Shown here: piece by piece, positions 16,741 through 25,737 of the stretch
How positions within the stretch are numbered: the first letter of the stretch is position 1
Layout of the letters: each line of letters opens with the position of its first letter
Assembly: GCA_038255255.1 (NCBI GenBank)
Contig: JBBSLL010000023.1
Location: forward strand, 1 to 52,395
DNA length: 52,395 bases
From: JBBQNY01 sp038255255
GTDB taxonomy: Bacteria; Pseudomonadota; Gammaproteobacteria; Xanthomonadales; Ahniellaceae
Direction of reading: 5' to 3'
Made by a program: the position numbers and the translations under genes
Notes under the pieces: generated by a model
Told to the model about the DNA's origin: nothing
Seen by the model: only the letters and a program-made list of their open reading frames with translations
Database searches by the model: none

Positions 16741-18268
16741 GCCGCCTCCAGTACCCGGACAAGCTGCCCCGCCCGCCGGGGGCGACCTGCGATTGCACCC
16801 GTGGTCATGGCTGTTCGTGCTGCTGACGCAACTCCGCCAGGTCCTGATCCCGCTGGTCGTGCTGATCGTGTTTGGTCGCGGCGACCGCTGGGAATTTTTC
16901 GGCGTGCTCGCGGCGGTCGGCTTGTCGCTGTACTCGCTCATCTACAGCTTCGGATTTCGGTACCGGCTGCTGGGCGGAGAGCTCGTCGTTCGCGAAGGGA
17001 TATTCAACCGCACTGAACGCCACATCCCCGTCTCGCGCATCCACAACGTGGTGCAGCGGCGAAACCCGCTGCATCGTGTATTCGGGGTCACGGAGCTGCG
17101 GCTCGAGTCCGCCGGTGGCGCGAAACCCGAAGCCGTGATGAACGTCATCTCCAGAGCCGAGGCCGACCGGCTCGAGCGCGTGTTGCGCGAAGGCGCGCTC
17201 GCGTCCGGCGAGGAGCCGACGGACGCTCAACCCGCCGAAATTCTTCATCAGCTCGGCATCGGTGAACTCGTGCGGCTCGGCATCTCCTCGAACCGCGGGT
17301 TGCTCGCGCTCGCAGCGCTGTGGGCGGCTTCCTGGCAGTTCGACGTCGAGTGGAGCGACATTCCTCTGCTGCGACGCGTGGGATCCAGCTTCCAGCGCGG
17401 CGTTGTGAGCTTCGTAGGCGATCACGGCTGGCTCTCGGTGGGTCTGGCTGCCGTAGGCACGTTGATACTGCTCTGGCTCGCGCTGCGGCTGCTTTCGATC
17501 GTGTTTGCCGTCGTGACGTTCTACGGGTTTCGCCTCGAGCGCCACGGACAGCGCATCGTCAGCGAGGGCGGTTTGCTCACGAGGACGCGCGCGGGCGCCA
17601 CCCCACGGCGCATCCAGCGCGTCACCGTCCGGCAGAGCTTCCTGCTCGCACGCATGCGTCGCGTCAGCGTGCAGGTGACACTCGCGGGCGGCATTGCCCA
17701 GGAAGGCGACAAGGAATCCCGGCTGCGCTGGCTCGCGCCCATTGCGACCGTCGCAGCAGCCCGGCGCCTGGTCGCGGAGGTGCGACCCGAAGCCGACTGG
17801 ATTCGTGATGACTGGCGGCCGCTGCATCCGCGCGCGGCGTGGCGGCTGTTCAAGTGGCCTGCACTGGGCGTTTCGCTCGTTGCCGGCCTGGTCGCCCTGG
17901 TCAATCCGTGGGCCCTGGCCGCCTGGGGTCTGGTGCCGTGGCTCTGGTTCGATGCGCGTGGACACGCGCGCTTCGGCGGGTATGCACTTGATTCGCAGAC
18001 TTTCGCGGTGCGCGACGGATGGCTCGCGCGGAAATGGGACAGCGTGCGTCTCAACGACATCCAGAGCGTGCGCCTGCGACAAACGCCGGGCGACCGGCGG
18101 GCAGGGATGGCGCGCATCGCCGTGGCGAGTGCCGGCAGTTCCGACCTGATCGGATCGCCTGTCGAAGTGGCGTGCCTCGGGCTCGCCGAAGCGGAAGCCC
18201 TGTGCGATCTGCTGCGCGACGAGGTGTCGTTCCGGGCCGAGAGACTCGATGGCACCGCGCTTCTGTAG
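16733..18268 (+). CDS. PH domain-containing membrane protein (YdbT-like)
   Basis: The 511-aa protein carries repeated bPH2 (DUF304) modules: FGFRYRLLGGELVVREGIFNRT with VSRIHNV (about 78-110), a second around FRLERHGQRIVSEGGLLTRT (about 264-285) and a third near the C-terminus (SQTFAVRDGWLARKWD). The modules are separated by pairs of hydrophobic membrane segments. This three-module layout is the YdbT architecture. It overlaps the YdbS-like gene by 8 bp and should form a complex with it (inference). Confidence 0.82.
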   Translation: MAEPPPVPGQAAPPAGGDLRLHPWSWLFVLLTQLRQVLIPLVVLIVFGRGDRWEFFGVLAAVGLSLYSLIYSFGFRYRLLGGELVVREGIFNRTERHIPVSRIHNVVQRRNPLHRVFGVTELRLESAGGAKPEAVMNVISRAEADRLERVLREGALASGEEPTDAQPAEILHQLGIGELVRLGISSNRGLLALAALWAASWQFDVEWSDIPLLRRVGSSFQRGVVSFVGDHGWLSVGLAAVGTLILLWLALRLLSIVFAVVTFYGFRLERHGQRIVSEGGLLTRTRAGATPRRIQRVTVRQSFLLARMRRVSVQVTLAGGIAQEGDKESRLRWLAPIATVAAARRLVAEVRPEADWIRDDWRPLHPRAAWRLFKWPALGVSLVAGLVALVNPWALAAWGLVPWLWFDARGHARFGGYALDSQTFAVRDGWLARKWDSVRLNDIQSVRLRQTPGDRRAGMARIAVASAGSSDLIGSPVEVACLGLAEAEALCDLLRDEVSFRAERLDGTALL

Positions 18269-18350
18269 GCGGATCCGATAGCGGGCATAGAACCCCGATG
18301 TGGCATCATGCGGCGGTGTTTTGCCGACCCCCGATCAGGTCCATGCGTTC

Positions 18351-19880
18351 ATGTTGATATTCGACGTTTCAACGCCGGGGCGAGTGTCCGGTGCGCAGTT
18401 GCCGGAGTCTGTCGCGTCGCCTGCCGACATTCCCAAGGCCCTGCTTCGCGATACGCCGAATGGCCTGCCCGAGGTCTCCGAACTCCAGGCCGTTCGGCAC
18501 TACACCAACCTGTCGCGGCGCAACTTCTCCATCGACACGCATTTTTACCCGCTCGGTTCGTGCACGATGAAATACAACCCGCGCGCGTGCAACACGCTCG
18601 CGATGCAGGGAGGTTTCCTGGCGCGGCATCCGTATGCACCGGAAGCGCTGTCGCAGGGATTCCTGGCGTGCATGCACGACCTGCAGGACATCCTCGCCGA
18701 CGTGACGGGAATGCGCGGCGGCGTGTCCCTGTCGCCGATGGCCGGTGCCCAGGGCGAATTCGCAGGCGTCGCCATGATCATGGCGTACCACCGCAGTCGG
18801 GGCGCGACGGAGCGGACCGAAATCATCGTGCCCGACGCCGCACATGGCACCAATCCCGCTACGGCGGTGATGTGCGGATGCACCGTGCGCGAAATCGCCA
18901 CGGGCAAGGATGGCGACGTCGACATCGAGGCCTTGAAGAAAGTGCTCGGCCCGAAAACCGCGGGCATCATGCTGACCAACCCGTCCACGCTCGGCGTGTT
19001 CGAGCGTGGCATTCTCGAGATCGCCAAGCTGGTGCACGACGCCGGCGGCCTGCTCTACTACGACGGGGCGAATCTCAATGCGATCCTCGGCAAGGCCCGG
19101 CCCGGCGACATGGGCTTCGACGCGATCCACATGAACCTGCACAAGACGTTTTCGACGCCGCACGGCGGCGGCGGTCCCGGTGCCGGTGCGGTGGGGGTTT
19201 CGGAAAGACTGCGGCCCTTCCTGCCGGTGCCTATGGTGGAGAAAGTCGAAGCCGGCGGGAAAGAGGGCGGGTCAGTCTCGTATCGCCTGGTGCGCGCCGA
19301 CGAGCGGCCGCAGTCCATTGGGCAGCTCTCGGCGTTCATGGGCAATGCCGGCGTGCTGCTGCGCGCCTATGTCTACGCGAGGATGCTCGGCCGCGAAGGC
19401 ATGCGCCGCGTGGGCGAGTACGCAACCCTCAATGCCAATTACCTGGCGGCGCGCCTGCGCGAAGTCGGATACGACCTGGCGCTTCCTGCGCGTCGCGCGA
19501 GCCACGAGTTCATCGTCACCGCCGCGCGGCAGAAGAAGGCCAACGGCATCACCGCGCTGGATTTCTCCAAGTCGCTGCTCGATTACGGCATCCATGCGCC
19601 CACCAACTATTTCCCGTTGCTGGTACCCGAATGCCTGTTGATCGAGCCCACCGAAACCGAGGACCTGGCGACCCTCGACCGCTTCGTCGACGTGATGGCG
19701 GAACTGCTGGTGAAATCGGCCGAGGATCCCGACTGGATGAAGGGCGCGCCCTACACGACGCCGGTAAGGCGGCTGGACGACGTCAAGGCGGTCCGCGAAC
19801 TCGATATCGCATTCGCGCCGAGGGCGCCGCATCCGCAGGCACCGGCCTCCGTGGCCAGCGTCGAGGTGGCGACGATCTGA
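18351..19880 (+). CDS. gcvPB: Glycine dehydrogenase (decarboxylating) subunit 2
   Basis: This is the PLP-carrying beta subunit of the two-subunit P-protein of the glycine cleavage system. The 509-aa protein shows the start region LSRRNFSIDTHFYPLGSCTM, PDAAHGTNPA, and the PLP lysine K265 in HMNLHKTFSTPHGGGGPG. ATG 18351 (MLIFDVS) is preferred over an upstream GTG at 18300 with no homologous sequence. The partner subunit gcvPA, gcvT and gcvH are not in this window, which is unusual because gcvPA normally lies directly upstream. The next gene, dgkA, starts on the last base of its stop codon. Confidence 0.93.
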   Translation: MLIFDVSTPGRVSGAQLPESVASPADIPKALLRDTPNGLPEVSELQAVRHYTNLSRRNFSIDTHFYPLGSCTMKYNPRACNTLAMQGGFLARHPYAPEALSQGFLACMHDLQDILADVTGMRGGVSLSPMAGAQGEFAGVAMIMAYHRSRGATERTEIIVPDAAHGTNPATAVMCGCTVREIATGKDGDVDIEALKKVLGPKTAGIMLTNPSTLGVFERGILEIAKLVHDAGGLLYYDGANLNAILGKARPGDMGFDAIHMNLHKTFSTPHGGGGPGAGAVGVSERLRPFLPVPMVEKVEAGGKEGGSVSYRLVRADERPQSIGQLSAFMGNAGVLLRAYVYARMLGREGMRRVGEYATLNANYLAARLREVGYDLALPARRASHEFIVTAARQKKANGITALDFSKSLLDYGIHAPTNYFPLLVPECLLIEPTETEDLATLDRFVDVMAELLVKSAEDPDWMKGAPYTTPVRRLDDVKAVRELDIAFAPRAPHPQAPASVASVEVATI

Positions 19881-20260
19881 TGGCCGATGGCAAGGCTGGC
19901 CTCGCTCCGCGCGGGCCGCGGGGCGTCTGGAACGCCGCGCGCTGGTCCTTCAAAGGCCTGCGGGCCGCCTTCCTGACCGAGAGCTCGTTCCGGCTCGAGG
20001 TTTATCTGTTCGTCATCGCCGCTCCGCTAGCGTTGTGGCTCGGGGAGGACCCGCTCGAGCGAGCCATCCTCTTCGGCGTCCTGCTGCCGGTCCTCGCGAT
20101 GGAGCTCATCAACTCGGGCCTCGAATGCGTCGTTGACAAGCTCATTCCCGAATTCAACGAACTCGCCGGCCGCGCCAAGGACATGGGCTCGGCTGCGGTC
20201 CTGGCCTGCATGCTCAATGTGATTTTCGTATGGACCCTGTTGTTGTGGCCCCACCCATGA
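19880..20260 (+). CDS. dgkA: Diacylglycerol kinase
   Basis: DgkA phosphorylates diacylglycerol released in lipid A/osmoregulated glucan modification, recycling it to phosphatidate at the inner membrane. The 126-aa protein has three membrane helices and the hallmark AMELINSGLECVVDK with the catalytic glutamates, plus FNELAGRAKDMGSAAV. The start ATG 19880 shares one base with the gcvPB stop (TGATG), indicating translational coupling. The length is close to E. coli DgkA. Confidence 0.93.
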   Translation: MADGKAGLAPRGPRGVWNAARWSFKGLRAAFLTESSFRLEVYLFVIAAPLALWLGEDPLERAILFGVLLPVLAMELINSGLECVVDKLIPEFNELAGRAKDMGSAAVLACMLNVIFVWTLLLWPHP

Positions 20261-20280
20261 TGTCCCCGGAGTAGCAGGCG

Positions 20281-21084
20281 GTGTTCGACTGGATCTTCAC
20301 GCCCGAAGGCTGGATCGCGCTGGTGACCCTCAGCACGCTCGAGATCGTCCTCGGCGTCGACAACCTGGTCTTCATCTCGATCGTGGTGTCGCGCCTGCCG
20401 GCGGACCAGCGTTCACGCGCGCGCCGCTTCGGCATCGCGCTGGCCTGCATTTCCCGCATCCTGTTGTTGCTGACGCTTGCCTGGCTTGCCGGGATGACCG
20501 AACCGCTGCTCGACGTGTTCGGGCTCGAACTGTCCGTGCGCGACCTCGTCCTGATCCTCGGCGGCCTGTTCCTGCTGGTGAAGTCCACGATGGAAATCCA
20601 CGAGGCCGTGGAGGGCGGGGAGAACGATGGCACGCCAGGTGGCCGTGCCGCGGCCACCTTCGGCATGGCGATCACGCAGATCGCGATCATCGACATCGTG
20701 TTCTCGCTCGACTCCGTCATCACGGCGGTGGGGATGGTCGACGAGAAGTCGATCATGGTCATCGCGATCCTGCTGGCCGTGGCCGTGATGCTGCTCGCCG
20801 CGGACTTCATCGGGAACTTCATCGACAAGCATCCGACCATCAAGATGCTCGCCCTGACGTTCCTCATCCTGGTGGGCGGCGCGCTGGTTGCGGAGGGCAT
20901 GCATTTCCACGTACCGCGCGCCTATCTCTACTTCGCCATGGCGTTCTCGGGCGGCGTCGAGGGGCTCAATATGGTGATGCGTGCGCGCCAGCGGCGCAGC
21001 GATATCGCCAACCATGTCATCCGCGGCGGTCCCGGCGTGGATCGGCCGCCGGCGCGCGTCGGGACGCCAACTGCGGCTGAATGA
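20281..21084 (+). CDS. TerC family membrane protein
   Basis: The 267-aa multi-pass protein has the TerC signatures TLEIVLGVDNLVFI (about 19-32) and IVFSLDSVITAVGMVDE, whose acidic residues in the membrane suggest metal ion transport. Relatives (Alx, YceF/YaaN-linked TerC) export manganese or support metal loading of exported proteins; no substrate can be chosen here. The start is GTG 20281, 20 bp after dgkA, so it is likely in the same transcript. No riboswitch-like leader is seen in that short gap. Confidence 0.88.
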   Translation: MFDWIFTPEGWIALVTLSTLEIVLGVDNLVFISIVVSRLPADQRSRARRFGIALACISRILLLLTLAWLAGMTEPLLDVFGLELSVRDLVLILGGLFLLVKSTMEIHEAVEGGENDGTPGGRAAATFGMAITQIAIIDIVFSLDSVITAVGMVDEKSIMVIAILLAVAVMLLAADFIGNFIDKHPTIKMLALTFLILVGGALVAEGMHFHVPRAYLYFAMAFSGGVEGLNMVMRARQRRSDIANHVIRGGPGVDRPPARVGTPTAAE

Positions 21085-21146
21085 CCCGGCGCAGCGAACC
21101 TGACGATGCGGCACACTACGCGTCTCGACGATCCTCCGGAAATCCC

Positions 21147-21827
21147 ATGAATTTCCTGCGCCCGCTGTTAGCCAGCCTGCTGGTGATCTCGCTTGCCGGT
21201 TGCGGCTACAACGATTTCCAGCGCCGCGATGAGACGGTCAAGGCCGCGTGGTCGGAAGTCATCAACCAGTACCAGCGCCGTGCGGACCTCATTCCTAACC
21301 TGGTCGCGACGGTTAAGGGCTACGCGCAGCAGGAGCAGGATGTACTGGTCCGCGTGACCGAAGCACGCGCCAAGGTCGGGCAGGTGAACGTCAATGCGGA
21401 CGACGCGCAGTCCCTCGCAAACTTCCAGGCGGCGCAGGGCGAACTGTCCTCGGCGCTTTCGCGTCTGCTGGTGGTTACGGAGAACTATCCGAACCTCAAG
21501 TCCGACCAGGGTTTCCGCGACCTTCAGGCGCAGCTCGAGGGTACGGAAAACCGCATTACCGTCGCCCGCAACCGATACGTGCAGACCGTGCAGGAATACA
21601 ACACGCTGGTCCGTACCTTCCCGCAGAACCTGACCGCGAAGATTTTCGGATACGACATCAAGCCCAACTTCACCGTCGCGAACGAGGCGGCGATCTCGAC
21701 CGCGCCGACCGTCGACTTCTCGCGCCCCGATTCGCCGCAGGCGTTGCCGCCGCCGCAGCCATTGCCCTCGCCGGCGCCGCAGGACCAGTTGCCCGCTCCC
21801 GCGCCGGTGCCCACTCCAGCCGGTTGA
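21147..21827 (+). CDS. LemA family protein
   Basis: The 226-aa protein begins with a lipoprotein-like leader (LLASLLVISLAGC) and contains the LemA domain: VKAAWSEVINQYQRRADLIPNL (about 33-54), a coiled-coil-rich middle and ENRITVARNRYVQTVQEYN. After about residue 185 it ends in a Pro/Ala/Gln-rich tail not typical of short LemA proteins. LemA genes are widely found next to TPM-domain genes, as here. The molecular role is still unclear. ATG 21147 is chosen because the leader begins there. Confidence 0.87.
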   Translation: MNFLRPLLASLLVISLAGCGYNDFQRRDETVKAAWSEVINQYQRRADLIPNLVATVKGYAQQEQDVLVRVTEARAKVGQVNVNADDAQSLANFQAAQGELSSALSRLLVVTENYPNLKSDQGFRDLQAQLEGTENRITVARNRYVQTVQEYNTLVRTFPQNLTAKIFGYDIKPNFTVANEAAISTAPTVDFSRPDSPQALPPPQPLPSPAPQDQLPAPAPVPTPAG

Positions 21828-21832
21828 CGCGG

Positions 21833-22906
21833 ATGGGGCGAGCGAGGGCGATGCGCGGCCTGCGCAAGATGCGCGGCGTCGCGCTCGCGTGGCTGATCCT
21901 GGCCGGCGCGGTGGCTTCGGCACAGGTGCTGGCGCCTTCGAAGTCGCTGCCGAACGCGCCTGCTACTTCGCCGGGTAAACCTGGGCCGCCTCCTCGCGAG
22001 CCAGTCGCAGCGCCTTCGCGGGCTGAGCCAGTGGCCTCCGACCCGGTGCGGCGCGAACCGTCAAGGGATGCCGGAGGACTCGTTGGGATTCCGCCGCTCT
22101 CCGATCGGGTGGTCGATATCGCGAACATGCTCGGAGCGTCGGAGCGGGCCGACTTCATTGCGAGGTTCGCCGCGCTCGAACAGCGCAAGGGCAGCCAGCT
22201 CGTGTTGCTGACCGTACCCACCACGGAACCCGAAACCATCGAACAGTTCGCGATCCGCGTCTTCGACGAGTGGCGCCTCGGGCGCGCAAATATCGACGAC
22301 GGCGTGCTGCTCCTGATCGCGCGCGATGATCGCCGGGCGCGCATCGAAGTGGGACGAGGCCTCGAGGGCATGATTCCCGACGCGGTGGCCAACCGGTTGA
22401 TCGATGCCTACCTGGTGCCGAGGTTCAAGGCTGACGACTACCGCGGCGGCATCGACGACACCACCACTGCGCTGGTACGCCTGATCGATGGCGAGCCCTT
22501 GCCAAAGCCCGCGGAATCGCGCGAATCCCGGGCCACCGGATTCGCCGGAGTGATGCCCGCGGTGATCGTGGCATTCATCCTTTCAACGTTGCTTGCAGCG
22601 CTGCGCGGTATCTGGCGGCCGCTGCTCGTGGGCGCTGGCAACGGCGGGCTCGGCCTGCTCCTGGCCGGTAGCGGCGCGGTCCTGACGTGGGGCATCGTCG
22701 GTGCTGTGGTGGCGATGCTGCTCGGCATTTTTGGCAGCGGCGGTGGCGGGGGGCGCGCCGCACGCAGCAGCGGATGGGGAAGTTACGGCGGCTTCCCGAG
22801 TATTGGCGGGGGTGGTGGCTTCGGCGCCGGCGGCGGATTCGGCGGCGGCGGATTTTCCGGCGGTGGTGGCATGAGCGCCGGTGGCGGTGCATCGGGGAGT
22901 TGGTGA
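21833..22906 (+). CDS. TPM domain-containing protein (YgcG family)
   Basis: The protein is about 357 aa from ATG 21833. The frame also holds a TTG at 21824 that overlaps the lemA stop and an ATG at 21851. It has a secretion signal (MRGVALAWLILAGAVASAQ), a Pro-rich linker, and a TPM phosphatase-like domain (DRVVDIANMLGASERADFIA, WRLGRANIDDGVLLLIA, GRGLEGMIPD). Two hydrophobic segments follow (near VIVAFILSTLLAAL and AVLTWGIVGAVVAMLLGIF), then a Gly/Ser/Phe-rich tail ending GGGASGSW. This layout matches YgcG proteins, which are inner-membrane anchored with the TPM domain outside. It forms an operon with lemA and a second TPM gene. Confidence 0.88.
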   Translation: MGRARAMRGLRKMRGVALAWLILAGAVASAQVLAPSKSLPNAPATSPGKPGPPPREPVAAPSRAEPVASDPVRREPSRDAGGLVGIPPLSDRVVDIANMLGASERADFIARFAALEQRKGSQLVLLTVPTTEPETIEQFAIRVFDEWRLGRANIDDGVLLLIARDDRRARIEVGRGLEGMIPDAVANRLIDAYLVPRFKADDYRGGIDDTTTALVRLIDGEPLPKPAESRESRATGFAGVMPAVIVAFILSTLLAALRGIWRPLLVGAGNGGLGLLLAGSGAVLTWGIVGAVVAMLLGIFGSGGGGGRAARSSGWGSYGGFPSIGGGGGFGAGGGFGGGGFSGGGGMSAGGGASGSW

Positions 22907-23409
22907 TGCGCTGGATTCGACACCTCTTCGCGCCGCTGGTGCGCACCCGCTTCGAGGCGGCGTGCATGGAGCGCATCCAGGCGGCCATCGCGGCGAGCGA
23001 ACTGACGCACCGGGCCGAAATCTGCTTCGCAGTTGAACGTGCACTGTCGCTTGCGGACCTCGTCGCCGGGGTCGACTCTCGCACACGCGCGGCCACGGTG
23101 TTCTCGCAATTGCGGGTGTGGGACACCGCCGCGAACAACGGCGTGCTGATCTACGTATTGCTTGCCGAGCACGCCATCGAAATCCTTCCCGACCGCGACG
23201 CGAAAACGCGCATTCCGGCCGACGAGTGGCAGCGCGTGTGCTCGCTCATTGCGCAGGGATTCGCCGGAGGCCGCCACGCGGACGGCATCGTCGCGGGCGT
23301 GGACGCGCTCACCCCGTTGCTTGCCACGGGCTATCCGCTCGACGGAGGCGCGGGCGACGATGACGCTCCGGACCAGGACGAACTTTCGAACATGCCACGC
23401 ATCCTCTGA
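22906..23409 (+). CDS. Second TPM domain protein, short form
   Basis: The 167-aa protein has a TPM-like core (AAIAASELTHRAEICFAVERAL, DTAANNGVLIYVLLAEHAIEILPD) but no signal peptide or membrane anchor, unlike its neighbour. The start ATG 22906 overlaps the TGA of the first TPM gene. LemA plus a long anchored TPM plus a short soluble TPM is a recurrent three-gene arrangement; the biochemical role is not established. Confidence 0.82.
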   Translation: MRWIRHLFAPLVRTRFEAACMERIQAAIAASELTHRAEICFAVERALSLADLVAGVDSRTRAATVFSQLRVWDTAANNGVLIYVLLAEHAIEILPDRDAKTRIPADEWQRVCSLIAQGFAGGRHADGIVAGVDALTPLLATGYPLDGGAGDDDAPDQDELSNMPRIL

Positions 23410-23474
23410 TGCCGGCGTGGTGCCCGCCTAGGGCATAATCGCGCGTCGCCCGGGGCTATATAGCGCAACGCAAC

Positions 23475-24395
23475 ATGTCGTTACTGCATACGCTCGACCC
23501 GGTGGCGCTCGACCTCGGGCCGCTCAAGGTGCACTGGTACGGGATCACCTACCTGCTCGCCTTCGCCTCCGCGTGGTGGCTCGGCCGGCGACGGGTGCGC
23601 GAGGGCCGCCTCGGCATCACGCAGGATCAGTTTTCCGACCTGCTGTTCTACGGAATGCTCGGCGTCATCTTCGGCGGGCGCCTCGGCTACATGCTGTTCT
23701 ACGGCTGGGCGGAATGGACGCAGGACCCGCTGGCGCTGCTGCGCGTCTGGGAAGGCGGCATGAGTTTCCACGGCGGGCTGCTCGGCGTGATGATCGCGAT
23801 GTGGATGTGGTCGCGGAAGAACCGCATCCATTTCTTCGACAACATGGATTTCGTCGCCCCGCTCATTCCGATCGGGCTCGGCTTCGGACGGTTGGGCAAT
23901 TTCATCGGCGGCGAGCTCTGGGGGCGCGTGACGTCCGTGCCCTGGGCCTACGTGTTTCCGAAGTCACTCGACATCGAGCCGCGCAGCATGGAGGAACTCG
24001 TCCAGCTGCACGCGACAGGTGCGCTCGAGCCCTTCGCGCGCCATCCCTCGCAGCTCTACCAGGCCGGGCTCGAAGGCATCCTGTTGTTCGCGCTGGTGTG
24101 GATGTTCTCTGCCGGGCCGAGGCGACGTTACGCCGTGTCCGGGATGTTCGCGCTCCTCTATGGCGCGTTCCGGATCGCCGTCGAATTCGTGCGCGAACCG
24201 GACGATCATCTCGGGTTCCTGGCGTTCGACTGGCTGACGATGGGGATGCTGCTGTCGGTGCCTCTCGTCGTGACGGGGCTGGTGTTGCTCGCGATGTCGC
24301 GCAACGCGCCGTACCCGCCGCGGCGGGCAATCGGCGACGACGCGCTACCCGAGCCTGCGCCGTCCACTAAGCCTGTCACGCAAAGCACCCGCTGA
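23475..24395 (+). CDS. lgt: Prolipoprotein diacylglyceryl transferase
   Basis: Lgt transfers diacylglycerol from phosphatidylglycerol to the lipobox cysteine of prolipoproteins in the inner membrane. The 306-aa multi-pass protein shows VHWYGITYLLAF, the essential-histidine region MSFHGGLLGVM and the signature GLGFGRLGNFIGGELWGR. A -10-like CATAAT lies at 23434-23439. thyA starts one base after its stop codon, the conserved lgt-thyA pairing. Several lipoproteins in this window (488-1192, 21147-21827, 50652-51356) would be its substrates. Confidence 0.95.
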   Translation: MSLLHTLDPVALDLGPLKVHWYGITYLLAFASAWWLGRRRVREGRLGITQDQFSDLLFYGMLGVIFGGRLGYMLFYGWAEWTQDPLALLRVWEGGMSFHGGLLGVMIAMWMWSRKNRIHFFDNMDFVAPLIPIGLGFGRLGNFIGGELWGRVTSVPWAYVFPKSLDIEPRSMEELVQLHATGALEPFARHPSQLYQAGLEGILLFALVWMFSAGPRRRYAVSGMFALLYGAFRIAVEFVREPDDHLGFLAFDWLTMGMLLSVPLVVTGLVLLAMSRNAPYPPRRAIGDDALPEPAPSTKPVTQSTR

Positions 24396-24396
24396 C

Positions 24397-25212
24397 ATGC
24401 GGGCCTATCTCGACCTTCTGAAGCACGTGCTGCATCACGGCGCGGTCAAGTCCGACCGCACCGGCACCGGCACGCGCAGTGTCTTCGGCTATCAGATGCG
24501 CTTCGACCTGGGCGAGGGTTTCCCGCTGCTTACGACCAAGCGCGTGCACTGGAAGTCCGTGGTGCACGAGTTGCTGTGGTTCCTGCGCGGCGACACCAAT
24601 ATCGCCTACCTGCGCGAGCACGGCGTCGGCATCTGGAACGAGTGGGCGGATCCCGCAGGCGAGCTCGGCCCGGTGTACGGGCGGCAATGGCGTGCGTGGG
24701 GCGCCGCGGATGGAACCGTGGTGGACCAGATGCGATGGCTGGTGGAAGAGATCGCGCGCAACCCCGACTCACGACGTCTCGTCGTCAGTGCGTGGAACGT
24801 AGCCGAACTCCCGGCCATGGCACTGCAGCCATGCCATGCGCTGTTCCAGTTCTATGTGGCTCCGCCTGCCGGCAACGGCGCGCGTCGCAAGCTCAGCTGC
24901 CAGCTGTACCAGCGCTCGGCGGACGTGTTCCTCGGCGTGCCGTTCAACATCGCGAGTTACGCGCTGCTGACGCACCTGGTCGCGCAGGCGTGCGATCTCG
25001 ACGTCGGCGATTTCGTGCACACGTTCGGCGACGTGCATCTTTATTCCAATCACGTGGAGCAGGCGGAACTGCAGCTGACGCGGGCAGAGCGGGCACTGCC
25101 GCGCCTGCGCCTGAATGCGGAGGTTCGCGACCTGTTCGCGTTCGGCTTCGATGACATCACGCTCGATGGCTACGATCCGCATCCGGCGATCAAGGCGCCG
25201 GTGGCGGTTTGA
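24397..25212 (+). CDS. thyA: Thymidylate synthase
   Basis: ThyA methylates dUMP to dTMP using methylene-tetrahydrofolate. The 271-aa protein has the arginine loop SDRTGTGT, the catalytic cysteine C146 in LQPCHALFQF and the nucleotide-binding block YQRSADVFLGVPFNIASY. The length is close to the 264 aa of E. coli. It lies between lgt and folA, with folA overlapping its stop (TTGA), a standard arrangement that couples dTMP synthesis with dihydrofolate recycling. Confidence 0.96.
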   Translation: MRAYLDLLKHVLHHGAVKSDRTGTGTRSVFGYQMRFDLGEGFPLLTTKRVHWKSVVHELLWFLRGDTNIAYLREHGVGIWNEWADPAGELGPVYGRQWRAWGAADGTVVDQMRWLVEEIARNPDSRRLVVSAWNVAELPAMALQPCHALFQFYVAPPAGNGARRKLSCQLYQRSADVFLGVPFNIASYALLTHLVAQACDLDVGDFVHTFGDVHLYSNHVEQAELQLTRAERALPRLRLNAEVRDLFAFGFDDITLDGYDPHPAIKAPVAV

Positions 25213-25730
25213 CGCACACTGCCGGCTCTGGCGATCCACGCATCGTGCTCATCGCCGCGATGGATCGACGGCGCGCGATTGGCCGCGATGGCGCACTGCC
25301 CTGGCACCTGCCGGACGACCTCAGGCGCTTCAAGCAGTTGACTCTGGGCAAGCCCGTGCTCATGGGCCGCAAGACAGCGCAGTCCATCGGTCGCGCGTTG
25401 CCGGGCCGCACCAACCTCGTGATGACGCGCGGCGCCGGCGTGACCCTCAAGGGAATGCACATCGTCGCGACGCTGCGCGTGGCGCTCGCTCACCCGGATG
25501 CGACCGATGCCCGCGAGTTGTGCGTGATCGGCGGCGGTGAGATCTACGCGCTGGCTTTGCCCTGCGCGGACCGGCTGCACCTCACGCACGTCCACACCGA
25601 CGTGCAGAATGCCGATGCGTTCTTTCCGGACTTCGCCGCGGACGCGTGGCGGGAGATTTCCCGGAAGCACCATCCTGCAGACGCCCGGCATGCATTCGAC
25701 TTCGACTTCGTCGACTACGAACGGGTCTAG
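25209..25730 (+). CDS. folA: Dihydrofolate reductase
   Basis: FolA regenerates tetrahydrofolate from the dihydrofolate produced by ThyA. The 173-aa protein shows VLIAAMDRRRAIGRDGALPWHLPDD, with the active-site aspartate in the PWHLPDDL block, FKQLTLGKPVLMGRKT and the NADPH-binding IGGGEIYALAL. The TTG start at 25209 overlaps the thyA stop; a later start would cut into the first strand. It ends 7 bp before the convergent apaH gene. Confidence 0.93.
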   Translation: MTHTAGSGDPRIVLIAAMDRRRAIGRDGALPWHLPDDLRRFKQLTLGKPVLMGRKTAQSIGRALPGRTNLVMTRGAGVTLKGMHIVATLRVALAHPDATDARELCVIGGGEIYALALPCADRLHLTHVHTDVQNADAFFPDFAADAWREISRKHHPADARHAFDFDFVDYERV

Positions 25731-25737
25731 ATCAGAA

